64,000 bases of DNA from Novosphingobium sp. TH158 (GCF_002855555.1 NZ_PKRT01000001.1:1702001-1766000), one strand, 5' to 3'. Shown: positions 44,922-53,999, counted from the stretch's first letter. Program-made: numbers and translations. The notes: generated by a model from the letters alone, not told the origin.

Positions 44922-46709
44922 ATGAGTTACGCCGACACGCCTGCAACCACCAACCAGGCCAAGCCCAAGGGCGTTCCCGTCTACAAGCGCATTCTCGACC
45001 TTCTGGAAGCCGAGGGCATCAAGACCCTGTTCGGCATCCCCGACCCGAACTTCGTGCACCTGTGCCTCGAAGCGGAAAGCCGGGGCTGGACCGTCGTCTC
45101 GCCGCGCCACGAAGCTGCCGCCGGCTTCATGGCCGAAGCCGCCAGCCGCATCACCGGCAAGCCCGCCGTCTGCTTTGGCACGCTCGGACCGGGCCTGGCC
45201 AACCTGATGCCCGCCATCCAGTGCTGCAAGGTCGAAAACTCGCCGGTGATCTTCCTGGGCGGTCAGCGCGCTCGCATCACCGAACAGCGCGTCCGCCGCG
45301 GCCGCATCCAGTTCGTCCGGCAGGAGCCGATGATCCAGGATTCGGTGAAGTATTCGGGCGTGATCGAATATGCCGACCAGGTGGATGAAATCGTCCGCGA
45401 GGCGATCCGCATCTCGATGTCGGGCACCCCGGGGCCGAGCTACATCGAATACCCGGCCAACGTGATCCTCGAGGAAGTCGAAGACACCCCGATCCTGCCG
45501 CCGAGCCGCTATCGCCTGACCCAGCAGGGCGCCGACGGCGATCGTCTGGCCGAAGCGGCCAAGGCGATCATGGAAGCCAAGAACCCGATCCTGCTTGTCG
45601 GCCACGCGGTGCACACCACCAAGTCGGGCGAAGCGGTGAAGGAACTGGCGCTCAAGATGAACTGCCCGGTCATCCAGACCTCGGGCGGCACCAGCTACAT
45701 CAAGGGCCTTGAAGACCGCACCTTCCAGTACGTCTTCTCCGACGCCTCGATCGACGCGGTGGAAGAATGCGACGTGGTCGTGGCACTCGGCACCGAACTG
45801 GGCGAGCCGCTGCACTTCGGCCGCTGGCGCCACTGGTACGATGGCGAAGCCAGCCGCAAGTGGATCTACGTGCAGCAGGATGCCACGGCGATTGGCGTCA
45901 ACCGCCCGATCGACATCCCGCTGGTGGGTGACGTGCGCGCCGTGGTGCCGCAGCTTACCCGCGCGCTTGGCGAAGGCCGCCCCGAAGCTCCGGGTCTTGC
46001 CCGCTTCATGAAGGACGGCGCGGAAGAACTCGCCGAACTGGCCGAGGAAACCCTGACCAAGAGCGACGGTACCGGCAATGTCGCCTGCCACACCAGCCGC
46101 TTCATCGTCGAGGCGACCAAGGCCTTCCCGCCCGAAGGCATCATGATCCGCGATGGCGGCGCATCGGTGGTCTTCGGCTGGACCTATAACCAGTGCAAGC
46201 CGCATGACGTGATCTGGAACCAGAACTACGGCCACATCGGCACAGGCCTGCCCTATGCCAACGGCGCGCTGCTGGCCGACCAGGCCGAAACCGGTGTCGC
46301 CCGCCCGGGCATGCTGGTCACTTCGGACTCCTCGTTCCTGTTCCACATCGGCGAACTCGAAGTGGCGGTCCGCAAGAACCTGCCGCTGGTCTGCGTCGTC
46401 GCGGTGGACTTCCAGTGGGGCCTCGAAGTGGGCGTCTACAAGCGCACCTTCGGCCAGGGCACTGCCGAAACCGGCACGCATTGGTCCGACAAGGTCCGCT
46501 TCGACAAGCTGGCCGAAGGTCTTGGCGCGCGCGGCGAATTCGTTGCCACGGCGCAGGAAATCGGCCCGGCAATCGAGCGCGCCTATGCCCACATCAAGGC
46601 AGGCGGCGGTCCCTCGGTGATCCACGTGCCGATAGATCCCAAGGCGAACTCGGAAGAAATGCCGAAGTACGAACGCTTCCGCACCTGGTACGCCGAAGGC
46701 ACCCAGTAA
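44922..46709 (+). CDS. ThDP-dependent enzyme (acetolactate synthase/2-hydroxyacyl-CoA lyase-like)
   Basis: A 595-residue enzyme of the ThDP superfamily with three alpha/beta domains. The activating Glu is Glu64 in SPRHEAAAGFMAEA. In the ThDP-binding part, the usual GDG is replaced by Ser468-Asp469-Ser470 in LVTSDSSFLF, with the Asp kept, and the NN is replaced by the VDFQWG region. YGHIGTGLPYANGA matches the family core. An aldehyde dehydrogenase and CoA genes follow, so a C-C lyase or carboligase acting on a 2-hydroxyacyl-CoA or 2-oxo acid is more plausible than acetolactate synthesis. No regulatory subunit is present. Confidence 0.85.
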   Translation: MSYADTPATTNQAKPKGVPVYKRILDLLEAEGIKTLFGIPDPNFVHLCLEAESRGWTVVSPRHEAAAGFMAEAASRITGKPAVCFGTLGPGLANLMPAIQCCKVENSPVIFLGGQRARITEQRVRRGRIQFVRQEPMIQDSVKYSGVIEYADQVDEIVREAIRISMSGTPGPSYIEYPANVILEEVEDTPILPPSRYRLTQQGADGDRLAEAAKAIMEAKNPILLVGHAVHTTKSGEAVKELALKMNCPVIQTSGGTSYIKGLEDRTFQYVFSDASIDAVEECDVVVALGTELGEPLHFGRWRHWYDGEASRKWIYVQQDATAIGVNRPIDIPLVGDVRAVVPQLTRALGEGRPEAPGLARFMKDGAEELAELAEETLTKSDGTGNVACHTSRFIVEATKAFPPEGIMIRDGGASVVFGWTYNQCKPHDVIWNQNYGHIGTGLPYANGALLADQAETGVARPGMLVTSDSSFLFHIGELEVAVRKNLPLVCVVAVDFQWGLEVGVYKRTFGQGTAETGTHWSDKVRFDKLAEGLGARGEFVATAQEIGPAIERAYAHIKAGGGPSVIHVPIDPKANSEEMPKYERFRTWYAEGTQ

Positions 46710-46736
46710 GCTTCGCGGCCGGGAGGCAGTTTCATG

Positions 46737-46779
46737 GGCCCGCGCCGCGCCATGATGGCGCCGCGCGGGCCTTTCGTTT
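46737..46779 (+). terminator. Hairpin with T-rich tail after the ThDP gene
   Basis: GGCCCGCGC at 46737-46745 pairs with GCGCGGGCC at 46763-46771 and an inner six-base stretch also pairs; TTTCGTTTA follows. It lies between the ThDP lyase and aldehyde dehydrogenase genes, so the two may be only partly co-transcribed. Confidence 0.7.
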
Positions 46780-46812
46780 AATCAGCACCCAAACCAGATT
46801 CGGGAGCAGGAC

Positions 46813-48237
46813 ATGCGCAATTACACCCAGTTCTACATCGACGGCGCTTTCGTCGATCCGATCACGCCCAAGACTGCGGAAGTGATCAACCCGGCGACCG
46901 AGGAAGTTTCCGGCACGATCTCGCTCGGCTCGCCCGCCGATGTCGACAAGGCCGTGGCCGCCGCCCGCCGCGCCTTTGCCACCTGGTCGGTTTCGACCGT
47001 GGCCGAGCGCATCGACCTGATGGGCGCGATCCTGGCGGAATACGAACGTCGCGAGCGCGAACTGGGCGAAGCGGTGACCGAAGAAATGGGCGCGCCGCTG
47101 TCGCTCGGTTGCGGCTTCCACACCTTGCTGGGCAAGGGCCACATCGGCACGGCACTGGAAGTGCTCAAGACCTACAAGTTCGAGGAAGAGCGCGGCGTCA
47201 CCCTGATCCGCAAGGAACCGATCGGCGTCTGCGGCCTGATCACGCCGTGGAACTGGCCGATGAACCAAACCTGCGTAAAGATCGCGCCGGCCCTCGCCAC
47301 GGGCTGCACCATGATCCTGAAGCCGCCGCAACTGGCCCCCTATTCGGCCCAGATCCTCGCCGAGATCCTGCACACGGCAGGCGTTCCCGCCGGTGTGTTC
47401 AACATGATCCAGGGCCAGGGCTCGGTGATCGGAACGGCGCTTTCCACGCACCAGGATGTCGACATGATCTCGTTCACCGGTTCCGAACCGGTTGGCGTGC
47501 AGATCCAGAAGGACGCCGCCGAAACGGTCAAGCGCGTCGGGCTGGAACTGGGCGGCAAGAGCGCGTGGATCGTGCTCGACGATGCCTCGATGACGGCAAA
47601 CGTCGCCGGCGCCACGGCGGGCATGATGGGCAATTCCGGGCAGACCTGCTCTGCCGGTTCGCGCCTGCTGGTGCCCGCGTCGCGCATGGCCGAGGCCAAG
47701 GCCGCTGCGGCTGAGGCAGCCAATGCTGTTTCGGTCGGCGATCCCACCGGCAATTTCGCCATGGGTCCGGTCGTCTCGAAGAGCCAGTACAACATCATCC
47801 AGGACTACATCCAGAAGGGCCTGGACGAAGGCGCCGAACTGATCGCCGGTGGCCTTGGCCGCCCGGACGGGCTGGACAAGGGCTTCTTCGTCAGGCCCAC
47901 CGTCTTCGTCGGCACCAACGACATGGTCATCGCGCGCGAGGAAATCTTCGGGCCGGTGCTGGTGATCATCGGCTATGACGATCTCGACCACGCGGTTGAA
48001 ATAGCCAACGATTCCAACTTCGGCCTCGGCGGCTACGTTTCGGGCGAGAACCTCGATGTTGCGCGCGACGTTTCGCGCAAGATGCGCACCGGCGCGATCT
48101 GGGTGAACGGCGGGTTCGATTTCAACGCGCCGTTCGGCGGCTACAAGCGGTCGGGCAACGGCCGCGAATGGGGCGTCGAAGGCTTCAGCGAATACCTCGA
48201 AATCAAGGCGGTCATCGGCTGGAATCCCGCCGCCTGA
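46813..48237 (+). CDS. NAD(P)-dependent aldehyde dehydrogenase
   Basis: A 474-residue class 3-like aldehyde dehydrogenase. The folds include TPWNWPMNQT (cofactor and oxyanion Asn), SFTGSEPVGVQIQ, ELGGKSAWIVLDDA with the general-base Glu, and the nucleophile Cys in GQTCSAGSRL. ARxxFGPVLVIIGYDDLDHAVEIANDS is the C-terminal oligomer part. It follows the ThDP gene but behind a terminator, with its own ribosome site (GGGAGCAGG). It would oxidise the aldehyde made by the lyase. Confidence 0.95.
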   Translation: MRNYTQFYIDGAFVDPITPKTAEVINPATEEVSGTISLGSPADVDKAVAAARRAFATWSVSTVAERIDLMGAILAEYERRERELGEAVTEEMGAPLSLGCGFHTLLGKGHIGTALEVLKTYKFEEERGVTLIRKEPIGVCGLITPWNWPMNQTCVKIAPALATGCTMILKPPQLAPYSAQILAEILHTAGVPAGVFNMIQGQGSVIGTALSTHQDVDMISFTGSEPVGVQIQKDAAETVKRVGLELGGKSAWIVLDDASMTANVAGATAGMMGNSGQTCSAGSRLLVPASRMAEAKAAAAEAANAVSVGDPTGNFAMGPVVSKSQYNIIQDYIQKGLDEGAELIAGGLGRPDGLDKGFFVRPTVFVGTNDMVIAREEIFGPVLVIIGYDDLDHAVEIANDSNFGLGGYVSGENLDVARDVSRKMRTGAIWVNGGFDFNAPFGGYKRSGNGREWGVEGFSEYLEIKAVIGWNPAA

Positions 48238-48247
48238 CCGCTGCCCG

Positions 48248-49114
48248 ATGAGCAGGTACGATCACCTTGTCGGCACCGAAATGGCCAGGGGCACCTGGTC
48301 ATGGGATGCCGACAAGGTGATGCTTTATGCGGTGGGCGTCGGCGCGGGGCTGGAAGACAACCAGCGCGAACTGCACTTCACCACCGAGAACACGCCCGGC
48401 CAGCCGCTGCAGGTGATCCCCACCTTCCTCGCCCTGATCGGCGTGCACAGCGACTGGATGGAACGGCTGGGCCTTGTCACCGAGGGCGGCCACCCGGTCG
48501 GCCTCGTCCACGGCGAAGAGGGCGTGGAACTGGCCCGCCCCATCCCGCTGTCTGGCACGGTCAACCTCTCCAAGGTGCTGACCGGGGTCTATGACAAGGG
48601 TTCCGGCGCGCTCATCTGCATGGAAACGCGCCTGACCCTCGCCGATAGCGGCGAGTACCTTGGCTGCACGCGCATGAACCTGTTTGCGCAAGGGTTCGGC
48701 GGGTTCGGCGGCCCCCGCACACCGCCCGGGGAAGCGCCCTGGCAGGAGCCGGAGCGGGCACCCGATGCCGTTGTGACGCAGCAGGTGGGCAAGAACCAGT
48801 CGCTGATCTACCGCCTGACCGGAGACCGCCACCCGCATGGAACGGTGCTTGACCGGGCCCGGCGCGACGGTTTCGACCGGCCGGTGCTTTACGGCCTTGG
48901 CACCTATGGCTTTGCCTGCCGCGCCCTGCTCGGCGAACTGTGCGGCGGGAATGCCGACGGCTTCCGCGCCATGCACGCGCGCTTCTCCAAGCCGGTCTAT
49001 CCGGGCGACAGGCTGGAAACGCAGATCTGGAAGACGGGGAACGGCGCGCAGTTCCGCACGATCGCGGCCGGAGAGCGCGTGGTGCTCGATCGCGGCACCT
49101 TTACCTGCGCCTAG
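48248..49114 (+). CDS. MaoC-type (hydratase 2-like) double-hotdog protein with altered motif
   Basis: A 288-residue double-hotdog protein related to the hydratase module of multifunctional enzyme 2 (2-enoyl-CoA hydratase 2). LIYRLTGDRHPHG, then GFDRPVLYGLGTYGFACRALL are the C-terminal hotdog. The hydratase motif normally reads G-D-x-N-P-L-H; here it is Asp193-Arg-His-Pro-His197, with Asn replaced and Leu absent, so geometry of the catalytic pair is changed. It may be a divergent hydratase, thioesterase or inactive binding protein. Start 10 bases after the aldehyde dehydrogenase; its stop overlaps the IclR gene end. Confidence 0.85.
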   Translation: MSRYDHLVGTEMARGTWSWDADKVMLYAVGVGAGLEDNQRELHFTTENTPGQPLQVIPTFLALIGVHSDWMERLGLVTEGGHPVGLVHGEEGVELARPIPLSGTVNLSKVLTGVYDKGSGALICMETRLTLADSGEYLGCTRMNLFAQGFGGFGGPRTPPGEAPWQEPERAPDAVVTQQVGKNQSLIYRLTGDRHPHGTVLDRARRDGFDRPVLYGLGTYGFACRALLGELCGGNADGFRAMHARFSKPVYPGDRLETQIWKTGNGAQFRTIAAGERVVLDRGTFTCA

Positions 49115-49902
49115 GCTCCCATCTGCCGCGTCAGGTTCTGCGCGGCATCCACCAGTGCCGCCTGAAGCGCTGGCAGCCCTGCCCGTTCCAGCGCCGCCGA
49201 TAGCCCGATGGCGACGAGCGCATGGCTCGGGGCGCCGGGCGCCTGCCATACCGGCGCGGCAAGCACGGTGACGCCGGCGATGTAATTGCCCTCATCGCTG
49301 CCGAAGCCCTGCACGCGGGTCTGCTCCACCTGCTCCATCCATTCGGCAAAGCTGGGCGGATTATCCCACCGAAGACCTTCGAAGCGGGCCTTGAGCCGGC
49401 TTTCGGCATAGCCGCCGAAGGCCGCGATGCAGCGGCCCGTTGCGCTGATCAGCGCGGGAAAGCGGCTGCCCACTTCGGTAGCGAGCTGGAACCCGGTCGA
49501 TCCGCGCGCCACCCCCACGGCGATGATATGGTCCAGCCCGAAGATCTGCACGCCGAGCACCGTCACGCCGAAATCCTGCGCCAGCCGGTCCAGCACGGGG
49601 CGCGAAAGCTCGGCGAACTGGTCTCGCTGCAACCATGACCGCGCCAGCGTCAGCACGCCCGAGGCCAGCGAATAGCGCTTCGATGCTGCATCGAAGGCCA
49701 CCAGCTCCTCTGCAACCAGCGCGCGCAGCACGTAAAGGCAGGTGCTGGGATTGAGCCCCAGTTCGCGCGCGATGGGATTGAGGCCCAGCGGCGCCTCGCT
49801 CTTTCCCAGGAGCCGCAGGACAGCAGCCGCGCGGCTGATCGCGGGCGCCTTGCTGTCTTTCACGGCCTTGACCAGACTGGGGGCGAGTTCGGGGTTTGTC
49901 AT
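49111..49902 (-). CDS. IclR-family transcriptional regulator
   Basis: A 263-residue regulator. N-terminal winged helix-turn-helix (about 20-80: AISRAAAVLRLLGKS, PIARELGLNPSTCLYVLRAL) is followed by an IclR effector domain (VLGVQIFGLDHIIAVGVARG, ISATGRCIAAFGG). It is divergent from the CoA ligase gene with a 63-base gap holding a TTGAAT-N3-ATTCAA dyad, so control of the ligase operon is likely. Its stop shares bases with the convergent MaoC gene. Confidence 0.92.
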   Translation of the reverse strand: MTNPELAPSLVKAVKDSKAPAISRAAAVLRLLGKSEAPLGLNPIARELGLNPSTCLYVLRALVAEELVAFDAASKRYSLASGVLTLARSWLQRDQFAELSRPVLDRLAQDFGVTVLGVQIFGLDHIIAVGVARGSTGFQLATEVGSRFPALISATGRCIAAFGGYAESRLKARFEGLRWDNPPSFAEWMEQVEQTRVQGFGSDEGNYIAGVTVLAAPVWQAPGAPSHALVAIGLSAALERAGLPALQAALVDAAQNLTRQMGA

Positions 49903-49910
49903 TCTGTATA

Positions 49911-49925
49911 TTGAATATCATTCAA
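49911..49925. promoter_or_regulatory. IclR-type dyad in the iclR/ligase gap
   Basis: TTGAAT-ATC-ATTCAA, perfect 6-base arms, 8 bases before the iclR start and 40 before the ligase start. The size and dyad form match IclR operators (for example TGGAAATNATTTCCA-like sites). Repression of both genes by the adjacent IclR is proposed. Confidence 0.6.
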
Positions 49926-49965
49926 CATTTGCAATGGCAAGTGCAATCTGCCATAGGCCTGCGCC

Positions 49966-51543
49966 ATGACCCGACTCACCGATTACACCAGCTATGCCGA
50001 TGCCCAGGCGCACGCCTCGTCGGCTGCCCTGTGGGAGCTGTTCGACGGCGACCGCGAGCACCTGAACATCGCGCATGAGTGCATTACCCGCCACGCCGAC
50101 GGCTCGGGCCGTCCCGCCGTGCGCATCGCCCATGCCGATGGCCGCGACGAAATCCTGAGCTTCGACACCATCTCGGCCGGCGCTGCGCAGTTTGCCCACT
50201 GGCTCGATGCGCAAGGCATCCAGCAGGGCGACCGGATCGCCTTCATGCTTGAACCCAGCCTGCCCTTCTACGTCTGCCTGTTCGGCGCGATGCAGACCGG
50301 CGCGATCTCGGTTCCGCTGTTCACGCTGTTCGGCCCCGACGCACTCAAGCTGCGCGTTGGCGATTGCAATCCGACGATCCTGATCACCAACCGCGAGAAG
50401 GAAGAACTCGCTCGCGGCTCGGTCAACGCGGACGGCCTGCCGCGCGTGGTTGTGGCCGACGATGGCCTGCTTGACGAGATCAAGCAGTACCCGGCCACCT
50501 ATACGCCGAAGACCAAGGCCAATGACATGGCCGTCTTCCAGTACACCAGCGGCACCACGCGCGAACTGCCCGAAGCGGTCAAGCATTCGCACCGCACGCT
50601 CGTCACGCTGATGTTCGCCGCGCTCTATGGCACCGGCATCCGTCCGGGCGACGAGTTCTTCTGCCCGTCCAGCCCCGCCTGGGGCCATGGCCTGTGGCAC
50701 GGCACGCTCGCCCCGCTGGCGATGGGCGTGACCACCGGCACCTTTGCCGGCCGCTTCGATCCGGTGCGCCTGATGAAGGCGCTCGACGATTTCGGCATCA
50801 CCAACATGTCGGCTGCCGCCACGCACTACCGGATGATGAAGAACTCCGGGAAGGGCGGCGATTTCAAGTTCCACTTCAACAAGCTGTCCTACACCGGCGA
50901 GCCGATCGACCCGGCGACGCTGGAGTGGATCGACGAATACTTCAAGGTTCCCGCCTGCTCGATGTACGGCACGACCGAGATCGGCGTGGTGCTGGTGAAC
51001 TATCCCGGCGCCAAGGACTTCGTCGTCAAGCCCGGCTCGCTCGGCAAGGCGGTCCCCGGCCAGAAGCTCGAAGTCCAGCGTGCAGATGCCACGCCCTGCG
51101 ATCCCGGCGAGATCGGCGAACTGATGCTGTGGCGCGGCGGCGGGTGGATGACCACCAAGGACCGCGCGAAGATCGACGAGGACGGCTACTTCTATCATTG
51201 CGGCCGCGCCGACGACGTGATCATCTCGGCCGGCTGGACCATGTCCGCCGTCGAGATCGAGAACACCATGCTGCGCCACGAGAACGTGCTGGAATGCGGC
51301 GTGATCGGCGTGCCCGACGAAAAGCGTGGCCAGGTGGTCAAGGCCTTCGTCGTGGCCAATTGCCCGGGCTCTGACGAACTGACGCGCGAGCTGCAGGACT
51401 TCACTCGCGAGCGCCTGGCACAGCACGAATTCCCCCGCATCGTCGAATATGTCGACGAACTTCCGAAGAACCCGGCGGGCAAGGTCCACCGCAAGATGCT
51501 GCGCGATCGCGAAGCGGCCAAGGCCGCCGCAGCGACCGCCTGA
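49966..51543 (+). CDS. Acyl-CoA synthetase (AMP-forming)
   Basis: A 525-residue ANL-family ligase that activates a carboxylic acid to its CoA thioester. AMP-binding signature is changed: TSGTTRELPEAVKHSH in place of TSGTTGxPKxVxHxH. Later ASMYGTTEIG-like and the hinge FYHCGRADDVIISAGWTMSAVEIE plus the C-terminal Lys in PKNPAGKVHRKMLRD are standard. Gene order with MaoC-like, CoA transferase and SDR genes indicates an acid produced by the aldehyde dehydrogenase. Promoter shared with the divergent IclR. Confidence 0.92.
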   Translation: MTRLTDYTSYADAQAHASSAALWELFDGDREHLNIAHECITRHADGSGRPAVRIAHADGRDEILSFDTISAGAAQFAHWLDAQGIQQGDRIAFMLEPSLPFYVCLFGAMQTGAISVPLFTLFGPDALKLRVGDCNPTILITNREKEELARGSVNADGLPRVVVADDGLLDEIKQYPATYTPKTKANDMAVFQYTSGTTRELPEAVKHSHRTLVTLMFAALYGTGIRPGDEFFCPSSPAWGHGLWHGTLAPLAMGVTTGTFAGRFDPVRLMKALDDFGITNMSAAATHYRMMKNSGKGGDFKFHFNKLSYTGEPIDPATLEWIDEYFKVPACSMYGTTEIGVVLVNYPGAKDFVVKPGSLGKAVPGQKLEVQRADATPCDPGEIGELMLWRGGGWMTTKDRAKIDEDGYFYHCGRADDVIISAGWTMSAVEIENTMLRHENVLECGVIGVPDEKRGQVVKAFVVANCPGSDELTRELQDFTRERLAQHEFPRIVEYVDELPKNPAGKVHRKMLRDREAAKAAAATA

Positions 51544-51567
51544 AATCCGAATACAGGAGAAGAGAAG

Positions 51568-52692
51568 ATGGCAGCCAAATTCCCCAAGATCACCGAGGAA
51601 GGTCTCGCCGACCTGCGTTCGCGCATCGGCGTCAAGATCGAGAACACCGTCGAGCCGTGGAACTATGAAGCCACCCGCGACGCGATCCGCCACTATGCCC
51701 ACGGCATCGGCGACGACAACCCGCTGTGGTGCGATCCCGAGTATGCGGCCAAGACCCGCTATGGCTCGATCATCGCTCTGCCGAGCTTCCTGTTCACCAC
51801 CAGCCGCATCGTTTCGGGCTACTGCGGTGGTCTTTCGGGCGTCCACGCGATGTGGGCCGGTGCCGACTGGACCTGGCACAAGCCGGTGTTCCGCAACGAC
51901 ACCATCCGCACCGTTGCCTACCTGAAGGACCTGGTCGAGCACCAGACCAAGTTCGCCGGCCGCTCGTTCCAGCAGATCTATCACGTCGACTTCTACAACC
52001 AGAACGACGAGATGGTTGCCGAAGCCGACAGCTGGGTGTTCCGCACCGACCGCGACGAAGCGCGCGAGCGTGGCACGAAGTACACTGAAGCCCGTGGCCG
52101 CGTTGAGCCCTTCACCGACGAGCAGCTCGCCGAATGGGGCCAGCTCTACGCCAACGAAGAAGTCCGTGGCGCGACCCCGCGTTACTGGGAAGACGTCAAC
52201 GTCGGCGACGAACTGCCGCGCATGATGAAGGGCCCGATGACCGTCACCGGCTTCATCTGCTACGCGCAGGGCTGGGGCGGCCTTTACATCCGCGCCAACA
52301 AGCTGGCGTGGAAGATGCAGCAGGCACACCCGGGCCTGGGCATCAAGAACCGCTTCAACGTGCCGGATTGCCCCGAGCGCGTGCACTGGGACGAAGAGTT
52401 CGCCCTCGAAGTCGGCGCGCCGGGCGCTTACGACTACGGCCCAGAGCGCAACTCGTGGCTTACCCACCACATGACCAACTGGATCGGTGACGATGGCCAC
52501 CTGCACAAGACCTCGTGCCAGATCCGCCGCCACAACCCCGACGGCGACGTGATCTTCATCGACGGCAAGGTCGTCGAGAAGTTCGAAGAGAACGGCAAGA
52601 AGTACGTGAAGGTCGAGCAGAAGGCGACGACCCACCGCGGCGAACTGTCGGCCTTCGGCACCTCGGTTGCCGAACTGCCCTCGAAGGGCTGA
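51568..52692 (+). CDS. MaoC N-terminal-domain (FAS1-like) dehydratase
   Basis: A 374-residue double-hotdog protein. The first hotdog includes YAHGIGDDNPLWCDPEYAAKT, keeping the D-N-P-L-W/H-type dehydratase motif with Trp at the last place. The second begins near FVKGPMTVTGF-like sequence (MKGPMTVTGFICYAQGWG). Related proteins hydrate enoyl-CoA in steroid and aromatic pathways; catalytic His is not certain here. ACAGGAGAAG precedes the start. It ends with a strong terminator at 52721. Confidence 0.87.
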   Translation: MAAKFPKITEEGLADLRSRIGVKIENTVEPWNYEATRDAIRHYAHGIGDDNPLWCDPEYAAKTRYGSIIALPSFLFTTSRIVSGYCGGLSGVHAMWAGADWTWHKPVFRNDTIRTVAYLKDLVEHQTKFAGRSFQQIYHVDFYNQNDEMVAEADSWVFRTDRDEARERGTKYTEARGRVEPFTDEQLAEWGQLYANEEVRGATPRYWEDVNVGDELPRMMKGPMTVTGFICYAQGWGGLYIRANKLAWKMQQAHPGLGIKNRFNVPDCPERVHWDEEFALEVGAPGAYDYGPERNSWLTHHMTNWIGDDGHLHKTSCQIRRHNPDGDVIFIDGKVVEKFEENGKKYVKVEQKATTHRGELSAFGTSVAELPSKG

Positions 52693-52720
52693 ACGATCCT
52701 CGCCCCCGGGCGATGAAATG

Positions 52721-52760
52721 CGGCCGCGCTTCCCCTCGGGGGTGGCGCGGCCGTTTTCTT
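52721..52760 (+). terminator. Rho-independent terminator after the MaoC-like gene
   Basis: CGGCCGCGC at 52721-52729 and GCGCGGCCG at 52745-52753 are exact reverse complements, followed by TTTTCTT at 52754-52760. It ends the ligase-MaoC transcript before the CoA transferase gene. Confidence 0.88.
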
Positions 52761-52777
52761 GCGTTAGAGAGCCTGCG

Positions 52778-53989
52778 ATGAGTGAGACTGCTTCCCCCTG
52801 GCCCGGCCCGCTTGCCGGGGTACGCGTTCTGGACTTCACCCGCGTGCTGGCAGGCCCGGCGGCAAGCCTTGCGCTGGCCGATCTGGGGGCGGAAGTGATC
52901 AAGGTGGAGCCGCCCCGCACCGGCGACGACACCCGCACCTTTCCCCCCATCCGCGACGGGGAAAGCCACTATTTCCTGGCCGTGAACCGCGGCAAGAAAT
53001 CCATCGTCATCGACCTGAAAGCGCCCGAAGGCCTGCAGCTTGCCCGCGATCTGGCGGCCAAGTGCGACGTGCTGATCGAGAATTACCGGCCCGGCGTGAT
53101 GGACCGGCTGGGGCTGGGTTACGAAGCGCTGAAAGCGATCAACCCGGGCCTGATCTACTGCGCCATTTCGGGCTACGGCATGACCGGCCCGATGAAGGAC
53201 CGTCCCAGCTTCGACATCGTGCTGCAGGCGCAGTCCGGCGCGCTGTACATGAACGCCGAACCGGGCGGGCAGCCGATGAAGCTGGGCTTCCCGATGGGAG
53301 ACCTTGTCGGCGGCATCTCGGGGCCCATCGGCATCCTTGGCGCGCTGTTCGAACGCACCCGCACCGGCAAGGGTCGCCTGATCGATGTCAGCCTTACCGA
53401 AGGGCTGATCGGCCTTTCCGCCTACCTGCCCCAGCTTGGCTGGTTCACCGGGCAGGATCCACAGCCGCAGGGATCGCAGCATCCCAACCTCGTCCCCTAT
53501 GGCGTGTTCCCGGCCAGCGACGGATCGATCGTAGTGGCCTGCCTTACCGCAGGGTTCTGGGGCAACATCTGCCGCGCAATAGAGCGGCCCGAGCTCGCCG
53601 ACGATCCCCGCCTCGCCACACTGGAACAGCGCCGCGATGCCCGCGCAGAGATCAATGGCTATGTCTCCGAATACACCGGGCGGCACACGATTGCCGAACT
53701 GGTAGAGGTGTTCACCGCCCACGAAGTGCCGCACGCGCCGATCCTTTCCATGCTTGAGGCGCTCAACTCGCCGCAAAGCCAGGCACGCGGCGTGGTGGCA
53801 GAGGTCGAGCACAGCACGCTGGGCCGCATCCCCATGGTCAACCGCCCGATCCGCTTTGCCGACGTGGAGCAGGCCCCCGTCACCGCCCCGCCGGTATTGG
53901 GCGAACACACCGATGCCATTCTTGCCGAGGTGCTGGGCATGGACGAAGAGGGCATTGCGACGCTTCGCGCCAGCGGCGCCGTCGCCTGA
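52778..53989 (+). CDS. Class III CoA transferase (CaiB/BaiF type)
   Basis: A 403-residue family III CoA transferase. The start ASPWPGPLAGVRVLDFTRV, followed by LAGPAASLALADLGAEVIKVE, is standard; the catalytic Asp is in RPSFDIVLQAQSG. It moves CoA between carboxylic acids without ATP, or acts as racemase in some relatives. It follows its own promoter after a terminator and leads the pair with the SDR gene 10 bases later. A role as alternate to the ligase is likely. Confidence 0.93.
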   Translation: MSETASPWPGPLAGVRVLDFTRVLAGPAASLALADLGAEVIKVEPPRTGDDTRTFPPIRDGESHYFLAVNRGKKSIVIDLKAPEGLQLARDLAAKCDVLIENYRPGVMDRLGLGYEALKAINPGLIYCAISGYGMTGPMKDRPSFDIVLQAQSGALYMNAEPGGQPMKLGFPMGDLVGGISGPIGILGALFERTRTGKGRLIDVSLTEGLIGLSAYLPQLGWFTGQDPQPQGSQHPNLVPYGVFPASDGSIVVACLTAGFWGNICRAIERPELADDPRLATLEQRRDARAEINGYVSEYTGRHTIAELVEVFTAHEVPHAPILSMLEALNSPQSQARGVVAEVEHSTLGRIPMVNRPIRFADVEQAPVTAPPVLGEHTDAILAEVLGMDEEGIATLRASGAVA

Positions 53990-53999
53990 GGAGAGAGAG

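Noticed and set aside
44586..46625. 679-codon minus-strand open frame opposite the ThDP gene
   Set aside because: Shadow of the ThDP gene; no recognisable domain, and it runs into the SnoaL-like gene in another frame.
49918..52950. 1010-codon open frame on the minus strand opposite the ligase and MaoC genes
   Set aside because: It is the shadow of GC-rich genes on the other strand; low-complexity His, Gly, Arg-rich product, no motifs, and it crosses a terminator and two real genes.
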